Assembly (NCBI RefSeq): GCF_001625305.1 | Contig: NW_017803865.1 | Coordinates: forward strand, 756,635-820,634 | DNA: 64,000 nt | Reading direction: 5' to 3' | Source of the DNA: Branchiostoma belcheri | Taxonomy: Eukaryota; Chordata; Leptocardii; Amphioxiformes; Branchiostomatidae | Part shown: piece after piece, positions 54,914 through 64,000 of the stretch | How positions within the stretch are numbered: the stretch's first letter is position 1 | Layout: every line of letters begins with the position of its first letter | The notes under the pieces: model-generated | The model's input: only the letters and a program-made list of their open reading frames with translations | The model's database searches: none | What the model was told of the DNA's origin: nothing | Made by a program: the position numbers and the translations under genes

Positions 54914-56258
54914 CGGCGTTGACGAAACGGTGGACAAATTTAAAGGAAGAGTTTGGATGAACTCGTTCTTACGACAACGGCGTCTTCGCGGTAATAAGCG
55001 CTTAATTCCTGGTCCTACCTTACCAGTGTAGGTTATGACGAATTCGAATAACTGAGTATTGATGTTAGGTTTTATAATGGCCCCGGGTCAAAACGTTGTA
55101 CAAAATTGAAATGTACATGCTCTTACCGTGCCGAAAAAGGAAGGTAACTCGCGGGCAATCTGTGCTGCTTGGGCTTCAAGCTGCATCTTCAGATGCATGG
55201 AATGAGGCTCAGCTAGTCCAGCCACCTGCTATCAGTCACACCATACATTCTAACACGCCTCCTTTGCGCTGTGGGTGGCACTCCAAGCAGAGGTTGTGAA
55301 ATTGTGATCTTCTTATCATACGCCCTCCCTGTCCGGGACGGGGCGGGAACAAAGACTTTGCTTGCTTTCACATTTTGTATACAGGCTGATATCATAGACG
55401 TGTTCCCCGCTTACCTATCCTTACATTCGGGTTAGCAATAGTAATACAAACTAGGCCACCGATAATAACAAGCTCCACTATATTGTTATCGAAAAACTCA
55501 ACGCGTCTAGCTTTTCTTCATTCACAAAAAGATTATGTAGAAATACCCATGATTTTTGTAATCGTCGTTGTTGCTAGCTGTCAACAGCTTCATCAAAACT
55601 TCGATGGTCAAATAAACCTCTTTCTTCACATGACGATAGTGGATATTATAAACAGGTGCACACTGCACAGTGCACTGCACTGACTCGAATTTTAAATCTG
55701 TTGTTCTTGTTGACTGATGGTCGTTGGAGTGCTAGTTAGTGCGACATCTTTTCAAGTTTCTTAATTGTTTGTTTTCTTTGCAAGGAATTTCGTTTGGCAC
55801 AAGTTGAGTTATCCGATTAACGGTTAGTCACATAATCATGCATATATATTCCGTACGTGGCAAGGAGTTCACTCGTGTAATGTCCTTGGATATAATTAGC
55901 TATTAAAATGTCAGCACCTTCTGACACCACCAACAGATAGCACATTCTACAGTCGGCTTCTTTAAAATAAAATAAAGTCTAGATCTCATGGTCATTTCCT
56001 CACCGCTGAAAGTGGAAGAGACACTTTATTACCATGGTCACAGATACACGCAAAGTAAATCGATATCAAACATTTGATTCTGATAACCATTAGATCACAG
56101 AACACATTTTAGACTAGCACTTCAACTCTTATACAAATTATTAGTATTTTATGTACTCATAAAATGTAATGGTAGAACTCCCAGAAAGAATTTTACTAAT
56201 ATGAGAATTTAGCGTTTGCTTGCTATCCAGGAAGAAAGCAGGGGCGAAGCAGAACAAA

Positions 56259-57601
56259 ATGGCGACGAAGGTGACGAAGCGGGGACAGGTAATGTTGGGC
56301 GACTTGCCCGACGATTTTCTGCGGATTGAAGCCACCCCACAACAGCTACAGGTACAACATATCACATTGGCTGAGCAGTTGACCAGCTAAATTTATCAGG
56401 ATGTTTGTATCATCCATGGTTCTGGGTCATTCGGTCGTGACGTCTTGAAGAGGGCGTCGTTTGTAAATATGCTACAATTTGTAGCATGGAGCTACCTCCA
56501 TGATTGTAGTAAATTGTACAAGGAGCAAGATTTGGGACCACTTGTCAACTTTATGTAAAGTATCTAATACAACCGTATAACTCTTTCATTTTATGTATGA
56601 GGATGTCGTTCTCCTAAATTACCAAACACATTGTCCTTGATTAAAGGTAGATCTTCCTGCTCAGTTGTTAATACTGTTGTACCAGTACCATTTTTTGCTA
56701 AAACCAAGGAGGTTGACACTCTATCTAACCTGCTTGCTATATCCTGTGTGTCCCAGGCTACTGCAGACATGCAGGCAGCTCAGATGTACGCTCAGTATGG
56801 CTTCATGGGGCAGAGCTCGGGCCGACTCAGCATCACGGTCGCTCAGGCCAAGCTGGCCAAGAACTATGGCGTAACACGTATGGACCCCTACTGTCGTATC
56901 CGGGTCGGACACGCTGTGTTCGAAACCCCGACAGCCTACAACGGAGCCAAGAACCCTCGCTGGAATAAGGTTGTCCACGCCCCAATCCCACAAGGCGTCA
57001 ACTCGTTCTACCTGGAGATATTTGACGAGCGGTCCTTCACCATGGACGACAGAGTGGCGTGGGGCCACATCACCATTCCAGAGTCAGTGTTCAACGGGGA
57101 GACGGTGGACGACTGGTACACGCTGAGCGGGAGGCAAGGTGACGACAAGGAGGGCATGATCAACCTGGTCCTGTCCCACTCCACGGTATCCATGATGCAG
57201 CAGGTTCCCCCGGTCATGCCAATGATGATGGTTCCACAGCCTGTGTACTACCCTACAGTACAAGCAGGTAATCTGGAGGTGTTTTATTAGGCCATGCAAT
57301 TTTATAAGTTACATTTTCAGGCAAAAGTTGGATGAAAGGAAAATGAAAAAGGCAACCCGACATGAGGTTGACTGCATTTTTCTTTCTCCACCAAACAGGT
57401 GTCCCATACCAAGTCCCAGCAGGCCAGATGCCAGCCCAGCAGCAGCAGCCGGCTCAGCCCGTCATCACGGAGGCCGACCTGAAGGCTCTGCAGGACATGT
57501 TCCCCAACATGGATGCTGAGGTGGTGCGGTCTGTACTGGAGGCCAACCGTGGCAACAAGGACGCAGCTGTCAACAGCCTGCTGTCCATTACGGCTGAATA
57601 G
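56259..57601 (+). CDS. TOLLIP: TOLLIP (Toll-interacting protein), complete, 3 exons, 268 aa
   Basis: TOLLIP is an endosomal adaptor that binds Tom1, phosphoinositides and ubiquitin and dampens IL-1R/TLR signalling. Exons 56259-56351, 56757-57267 and 57399-57601 (TAG) join in phases 0 and 1. Residues 1-31 hold the Tom1-binding region ([20 protein letters not shown]). The C2 domain spans about 50-180 ([66 protein letters not shown]). A Pro/Met linker leads to the C-terminal CUE domain (about 226-266) with the ubiquitin-binding MFPNMD and di-leucine motifs ([27 protein letters not shown]). Human TOLLIP is 274 aa. The start is chosen because exon 1 matches the family N-terminus; the longer open frame running into intron 1 does not. 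Confidence 0.97.
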
Positions 57602-59062
57602 AAACTATGTGAAATCTGTGTTGATCAATGAAATAGTTTAAAAAATCTAAAATTTCAGTCCAACACAAGAAAAAATACACAAGTATGATTTTTTAACCAA
57701 ACATTTGGCCTTCCTCAGGTACTGACACCCCCACTTCTGACATGAATCCTTCTAGATAATCTCGTGTCAGAAATGACTAGGTCAGTATTCATGAGAAAAG
57801 TAAGATTCAGTTGACAATTTGTACTGTTATTTTTCCATGTGTTGGAACTTGAATCAGGAAGTGAATGTGGTTCAACATATGTTACATTTGTAAAGATGTA
57901 TTATATTATGATGTACTACTGTTTTTTTGTGCTCCAATCCCAGTGCTAATTGCTGCTTACAAGCTACGTGGCACCAACCAACCAACCACTCACAAAATTG
58001 TTGAAACTATTGGTTAATGCAAAATACACTTTGATTGTATTGTCAGAATTTCATAAACATGTGGACATGTATTACTTCATTGCCCATGTTCTTGTTGCAG
58101 GTAAAAGAAAATATGTAAATAGGGTAATTCAAAGAGGCTGTTGCTGTTCCAATTAAAAAGTTTGAGTTGTTAGAAAAAATTCAAAAGAAGCAAAGTCAAT
58201 GTTCCAGAAAAATCAATAATCTGCTAAGGAGCATTGAAGATTAAAAGGAAAAGATGACCACATGCTCTTTTAGATATTGGCATTTAGGTATATTACTAGT
58301 AGCCTATTCAGACAGGCAGATGCTAGATAGCTAGCTATTGAAAGAACAGAAGTTTTGATTTCTGTTTCCCCTGTAATTTGCAGCTTTTGTAAAACTCAAT
58401 TCTTGGGTACTTATAGTACCCATTCAAAGTACTTATTCTTGAAAGAGTTTCCCTCGGTCTCCTCAGTTTTTTATGGAAATTAATGCTCGACTTTGGAAAG
58501 TCTAGAAAGTCTACATGAAAAAAGCAAGAAGGTTAAATACTTGTATTTAACCTCCTTGAAAAAAGAGAGCATTTTTTTCTGACCAGCCCAGTACTTTTTA
58601 TGTGGAACAGCCATAAGCCAGAAATTATATTGGGATATTTAAGCAGTGGTAAAGTTTTGTTGGTGTTATCTGAATTCTGTATTGACTTTGCTTATAATCA
58701 TATCTTACTTTGTGTACAACCAACATCGATATATCACCTAGAATGTCAGGGAGTATTGCTGGATATTGTTGTATACTAGTGGGTAGCTAACAAATCAAGG
58801 GTAGGCATATGCAGTAACAAGATATGATTGTATATACATATGGCTCCAATGTTAGCTGGAAAATATAACCATAGACATCTGTAAAGCTTATTCTCTGATG
58901 AATTTTCTTATGAACAACTTTTTTTTCATTTTAAGTATTGGGAGAAACCTACAGCTCTGAAACCTAATCAGTGTCCACCTTTAGTGTCTTCCATTCTCAT
59001 AAGAGGTAATGTTTGTGTAAACAATACTATTTCAAAGGTAATGAGACTGTCATCTAAATAAA
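57602..59062 (+). other. Probable TOLLIP 3' UTR
   Basis: No coding signal. AATAAA at 59057-59062 would give a 1.45 kb 3' UTR. The remaining 0.5 kb to the NOC3L poly(A) signal shows nothing recognisable. Confidence 0.45.
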
Positions 59063-59617
59063 CTTTGACCCAGGTAAACATTTAAACTATCAAAAACAAG
59101 AATTACATCTCTACTATATCTGAAACAAAAGTTGGTATTTGTATATCTGAGACAACACATGTTCTGATATGATCTGACTTCAGGTTCAAGCTGACTTCTT
59201 ATTAGGACAGCTAGCTTGATCATACCTTGATCATACAATAATTGACAGAATTATGTCAGTGAACAAATCAATTTCCTTTGGCAGCTATAGTAAAATCTTG
59301 TGACTGATTATTTGCCTGAAGATCCAGTTTTCATACCGGTAGCTAACAAGTGGGGCGCCTTTTAATATGGGGGATTGCCAAATTTGGAAAATGTGTAATT
59401 CTTGTGAAATTAGTCCAAGTATTCAAAGTCTTTATCCAGGATATTGTTTTTCTATTACATTAGTCAGCTTGAGGAGGTGGTCACCTGGGCAGGTATGACC
59501 CTGTATCAATTGACCAGCATTTGAGATAATTGCTGAATACATTATTTTAGTCTGCCCATTTCTGAGGCCAGGTCAATCAGACGCAATTTCTCAGTGTCTC
59601 TACTTTGCTGTTGCTGT

Positions 59618-59623
59618 TTTATT
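59618..59623 (-). terminator. Candidate NOC3L poly(A) signal
   Basis: AATAAA on the minus strand, about 360 nt after the NOC3L stop codon at 59981-59983. Confidence 0.45.
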
Positions 59624-59980
59624 TTCCCTGAAGCATGCTGAATATTTAGACTGACGAAGACAAGTAAATATGGTTTTCTGTACATGAATATTGTTTTCTA
59701 TACATCTGTAATACAACTCAATTAGAAAGAAACTCCCTTTACGGGCACATGTATCTGACCTATTCGTATTCAAACCCTACACGGTATACTATATACTACA
59801 TGTAAGCTATGTCATAACTAGGGCTAGTCTCTTTGCTCCAGGGTGAAATGGACAAGATGCCATTCTAAAACAACTTGTGTTACATGATTTCAACCTAAGA
59901 CCAACCTATGTTGTACATGGCATTGTATATATAGTTTCTGTATGCCTCAGTAGAAATCCTTTTTTCCCTCCATAAGTTAT

Positions 59981-62900
59981 CTACATTGCATCACCACAGA
60001 TATCCTGCTCTAGTTTTCTCATGCTCTCCTGCACCAAACCTCCCACCCTGGAGAATGGCTTCAAATTCTTCCCACCCTTCCCTGGCCCTGCGATTGAGGG
60101 GTTAAAGTTCATCTGAGAAGGATCAAACTCTTGCCACAGCTGAGAGGGAGACTTCCTGTCCAGTGAGGGTGGAAGGGACCCAGCTCCCTCTGAAGGTGCC
60201 TTCCGTAGTATATGTGCTGCATATCTGCGTACATGGGGATGGTAATGCCTGTTGAGATGGTGGAGTTCCCACAGTGCCGTGGTGTGAGCGTTACAGTGCT
60301 CGGGTTCCTGTAGCTCGGGTAGGTACATGCCACCTCCCTGCGTCTCCTCAATCTGCAGCAGCATGTCTGTCTTGGGGAAGACCTACAGTGAAAGCCATGG
60401 GAAGACAAAGAAAATGTTACAACTGTGCATAATGTGTAAAATGTAAATTTTGTACATGAATCAATTAGGCCTCGTTCATGATTGAAATGTGTTCCGGTTT
60501 GGCCATGATTCGAATCGAAACGGAATATATTTTTGCGTCCGTGATTCAAAACTTGCACCCACACTGGAAACGGTTTCACACCTCGAATTGACTTGCATAA
60601 CACAATTTCTTTGAATATTTCCTGGGAACCCGGCTCGTAAGGCGGAGAGTTTACGCCTGTCCGGGCGAGTGGTCGCTCGTTCCCGACTCATGTCCTCCCC
60701 ATAGGCTGTGCCCCGGACGCATCTGGCGCAAACCCCCACGGTCCGCCGCCCCAACGTCCCCGTTGGGCTACCACTCGCCCTGACGCCCAGGGTAGGTTCT
60801 CGTACATACCATCCAGTTTCCTCTGAATCTCCTGATTTCCCCAAGTCAATATCGGAAGTCCCGTTTCCTCAGTCGACCAGTAATTAGAAGTCAATGTCAA
60901 GATTGTACGATTCAAGTAGAATTTTCCGCAGTACAAGCCACTGCGCCGCGAACTATGGCCGACCGTGGCCCCCACGTACCCGGGAGTACAGCGTCGAACC
61001 GGAACGATTCGCATCCGCGCGTTCATGATTACAATTCTACGAACGCGAATCGTTCTGTATCGTTTCAGACCACCTCGCGAGGTGGTTCAGAATAAATCGC
61101 AACGGAACCGGTTTGGAGCGTTCATGTTCCCAAATGAATCGATTTATTTTTTTAAATCGCATTGATTCGCAACAGATATCCAATCATGAATGGGGCCTTA
61201 GTGAGTATCAGAAAACAAAAAGCAGCCACAATGCCCACAAGTTTGAGTTTCAGTTATCAAGCAATCTTCAAGTATATGTAAGCAATTTCAAAACTAGTAC
61301 TATAGACGGAAATTTGTTATCAAACACTAAGGTAATATTCTTGAACAAGTCAACACTTGGAGAAGAGGAGAAAACATGTCTAACCCATATCTACCACAAG
61401 GTAATGATGAAAGGTGGTTAGTTGACCGATAGATACCGACCTTCAGGAAGTCCCGGGAGGCAGCCAAAGTTCCCAGGGTGCTGTTTGGCAGCAGCTGGAG
61501 GGACAGAGTGCACAGCCGCTTCAGGAAGGCGAAGGCACGCTGCATGGACACCTGCTTCCTGCGCTTGTTCAACATGATGTCAATACACTCCAGGGCATTG
61601 GTGGTGTCATCTGTGTCCTGACCTACAAGAAAGAAATCTTAAATCAGCAAACATGTAATTTGGTAGATAGTTGGTGCGTTATACAGAAGTGCAAGTATAC
61701 CAGCTATATAGATACATATACCAGTTGTACATTTACATATTTTCTCACCTGCATGTAGGTGCAGCAGGTTGGCATACAGGTGTGTGTAGAATCTTAATGG
61801 GTCAATGTTCAGAACACCTCCCTGGTTAGACAGGATCTGGAATGCTGTCACCATGCAGTGGAGTGTCTCCCTAAGGGATGGAGAAGACACAGTTCAGTAG
61901 ACATCAAACAAAGTGATGAAATGCAGATACAAGTAGACCAATCACTGCTTAAATGTCTGCAGTACCACTCTATCATACAAGGTGGCACTTCAACACATGT
62001 CCATCATCTTTAATTCATTAGTGTGACAAAGTAGTTGGTCAGGTAAAGTGGTTCATTATTGTGTTCATCAATGAAGCAATTTCTTGCATCTAGTTGATGC
62101 ACGAATTGATATTAAAAACAGACAATATGTCAGTACAGTACATGTATCTCCAAAATTGTTAAATAATTACTGAGAATTGGTTTGTGGTTTGTTAGCAAAC
62201 ACTTTGATCAAATAAAAAAAAATACAAACACAAGCAAAGCTTTAACATATCATCATACAAACCCCATAATTGCCTTACCTGTAACTAAGGCTCCCTGACT
62301 CCACCAGTTCTCTCAGCACAGTGATCAGGTCATTGAAAAACTCCACATTAATGAGGTGGGAGAACTTGGCCAGACCCTCCAGGACTGACGGCAGCAGGAC
62401 AGAATGGCGGTTCCTCTTCAGGATACGGAAGTATGTCAGGAACACCATCTGAACAAAGAGACAACTGTCATTCAGAGATGTTGTGACTTGAAAAGGGTAT
62501 ACAAAGCTGTAGCCAAAATACATTATGTAATTCATTTCCAAGAATGGTAGACTTGCTGTCCTTGAAATCTGTTAATCTGTCCTTTTTCTCTCACTCAGTC
62601 ATACTCATTATCCGCTTAAACATCTGCTGTTCCCAGAAACTTGCTGCCCAATGTGCCTGTAGGCACAGGAGGACTAAGTCTAAGTTAAGGTTCAAAGTCT
62701 CATTTGAAATGCCACAACCTTGAAAATAAATGGAAACATCTTCAGCTTAACAAACCGATAACAAAGTTGTGAAGACTACTATTATACCTCTATGGTTTGA
62801 GTGTTGAGGTCAAGCTTCCGCTTCTGGTTCTCTGTAGCCTCGGCCTCCAATAGTTCTCGTGTCAGTTTCTCTTCCCGCTTGGCTCGTTTACGCTGCGCTC

Positions 62901-63363
62901 GAGATCCCTTCTTCAGCATTTCCTTCTTTTCCTTCATCTTCTTGTCCACTTCTTTCTCTGGGTTTGTGGACTTTATCTCCTGTGTTATGGGTCATGCAAG
63001 TGGACATCTAGTTGTTTGATATTTTAATTCATGTAAGGATATAGGAATTTTTGTAACGAAAACTCCATAACATCATACACATCATTATCATTAAAAGTAA
63101 TTTTCTTTAAATAGATATGTAAAATTTGAAAATTTGCAATGAAAGGAACATTTTTTTGCAATACATGAACACCTTAACATGGATTGACACATATAAACAC
63201 CTGTAGATAGTGACTACAGTGATGCTTGTCTTACCTTGATTTTAAGTGCTAGCAAGGTTTCTAGCACCTTCGGCTGCACACTGAATGCCTTGCTCTTTAC
63301 CATACTGGTAATGAGTTTCACCACCTCCATGGTAGCATCACCCTGTCTGTCCTGCTTAAACAC
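59981..63363 (-). CDS. NOC3L: NOC3L, C-terminal 398 residues, 5' end outside window
   Basis: NOC3L (yeast Noc3) pairs with NOC2L in nucleolar 60S pre-ribosome maturation and has been linked to replication licensing. Six exons join in phase: 63363-63235, 62979-62788, 62448-62279, 61870-61749, 61622-61441 and 60382-59981 (TAG). The second carries a Lys/Arg-rich helix ([20 protein letters not shown]). The rest is the CBF/Mak21-type helical domain ([58 protein letters not shown]). The end shows [20 protein letters not shown] and [20 protein letters not shown], close to human NOC3L. Human is about 800 aa, so about half is present. The exon at 63363 is internal (phase 0 acceptor). Intron 60383-61440 contains a MITE. 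Confidence 0.94.
60468..61197. mobile_element. PIF/Harbinger-like MITE with TTA target duplication, NOC3L intron
   Basis: The element is flanked by TTA at 60465-60467 and 61198-61200. Its ends are inverted repeats: GGCCTCGTTCATGATTG on the left and, on the other strand, GGCCCCATTCATGATTG on the right (15 of 17). A three-base TTA/TAA duplication and GGCC-starting ends are typical of PIF/Harbinger and Tourist-like MITEs. The 730-bp interior is CpG-rich, repeats TTCATGATT internally near 61023, holds the palindrome CCACCTCGCGAGGTGG (about 61070-61085), and has no recognisable transposase. Confidence 0.8.
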
Positions 63364-64000
63364 CTACAGAAGAAGAGAGATTTCAACCAAGAAAAACTGA
63401 AACATGCATTTACAATTAACACTAACAGGCCACACAGGTTACAGAACTTTAGACTTACTGGTATTATTTTGTATGATATGAGAGGTTAAACATTACTCAA
63501 GTAATGGGTTTACGGAAAAACCTGGGCTGTCTACCTTACCAGGCTACCTTACCAGTCTACCTTGCCTGTCTAGGACGTCAGGCTACTGAACTCCCCCCAT
63601 CCACAGCCTCACGAACAGCAAGACTTCCAAGCAGCTGCGCCCCCTGGCGGAATGCATCAGAATTGCACCCACTACTTTGGCACGTGCGTGTGCACAAACC
63701 TGTGCAGCATGGAGTTAAACATAACCCGACTAATCGCGCTCCTGGCGGTCGTCGACCCGAAGTGGGTGGGGGGTCATTAACCTCTTGTGTAACACAGGCT
63801 ATGTTAACACAGCAAGAAAACACAAATTTAGCACAAATTTAGCACAAATAAATATACGCTATGTGCTATGCGCTAGTGACAATCATCGTCACTCGGCGTG
63901 GTTACCCAAGTGATGTCAATGTGTCAGGAATGGGGTGTAAGTGAAGAGATGTCACACGTTGTGCGATAGCGATTCAGCCGCTTCAGCGATTCTTCATTTG
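63364..64000. other. NOC3L intron to window edge
   Basis: No further NOC3L exon is recognised. Near 63525-63565 a short CTACCTTACCAG-type motif repeats. From 63590 on the sequence is CpG-richer with a CTCF-like motif and may contain an uncharacterised insertion. Confidence 0.4.
63637..63650 (-). promoter_or_regulatory. CTCF-like core motif CCGCCAGGGGGCGC
   Basis: On the minus strand the 14 bases match the bilaterian CTCF core. Whether it is bound, or is merely part of a repeat, cannot be told from sequence. Confidence 0.4.

Larger units (their letters stand above)
51807..56258. other. UNC13-TOLLIP intergenic region (head-to-head)
   Basis: About 4.4 kb between divergent genes. It holds a possible upstream exon, retroelement remnants and a second CRE, listed separately. 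The rest is without recognised genes. A short word, CTCCAAGCAGAGGTTGTG or close forms, recurs near 53317 (plus, diverged), 53670 (minus) and 55288 (plus), suggesting fragments of one repeat family. Confidence 0.45.

Noticed and set aside
56721..57068. Minus-strand open frame opposite the TOLLIP C2 exon
   Set aside because: Antisense shadow of a GC3-rich coding exon; no splice or family support.
56631..57290. 219-residue open frame taken as a complete gene start
   Set aside because: Its first 42 codons are intron sequence before a clear acceptor at 56757; the TOLLIP start is exon 1 at 56259.
60476..61026. Open frames of 112-164 codons within the NOC3L intron
   Set aside because: They fall inside the Harbinger-like MITE and have no transposase motif; probably chance frames in CpG-rich sequence.

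Overview
The window is animal nuclear DNA: AT-rich introns with GT-AG junctions, five multi-exon protein genes with phase-consistent splicing, and several short DNA transposons. The gene set, the GC3-rich coding sequence, the short introns and the frequent TACATGT words best suit an amphioxus (Branchiostoma). The species is inference; the metazoan gene identities are not. Exon coordinates below come from reading splice sites and codon phase by hand and comparing with family sequences recalled from memory; no alignment was run.

Layout, left to right. (1) 128-4369, plus strand: the last nine exons of WASHC5 (strumpellin), cut by the left edge, with two transposon-like elements in its introns. 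(2) 6410-11787, minus strand: a CSL/Su(H) transcription factor gene (RBPJ or a derived RBPJ-like paralogue), 12 coding exons, 626 aa, tail-to-tail with WASHC5. Two further exons at 15420-15586 and 16780-16846 look like an upstream alternative N-terminus. (3) 15815-27428: a 5.8 kb segment present twice in tandem, the copies meeting at a single ambiguous base (21621). It carries the last three exons and 3' flank of UNC13 plus the upstream RBPJ exon. The break exactly at the n and about 0.6% divergence suggest two unmerged contig ends or haplotypes rather than a true duplication. (4) 26325-51651, minus strand: a complete UNC13 (Munc13-1 type) gene in 41 exons (1617 aa) encoding C2A, a calmodulin-binding segment, C1, C2B, MUN and C2C, plus two candidate extra exons. 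(5) 51652-56258: intergenic, with CRE sites and retroelement remnants. (6) 56259-57601, plus strand: complete TOLLIP, three exons, 268 aa, head-to-head with UNC13. (7) 59981-63363, minus strand: the last six exons of NOC3L, cut by the right edge, with a Harbinger-like MITE in one intron.

The genes are unrelated in function: endosomal actin control (WASHC5), Notch-pathway transcription (RBPJ), vesicle priming (UNC13), endosomal/innate signalling adaptor (TOLLIP) and 60S ribosome biogenesis (NOC3L). The most interesting signals are the tandem unit around the n, a 68-codon repeat-rich frame continuing beyond the UNC13 stop codon, an unusual RBPJ N-terminal architecture with CSL sites in its own locus, and three MITEs with recognisable inverted repeats. 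I found no convincing unknown multi-gene system.
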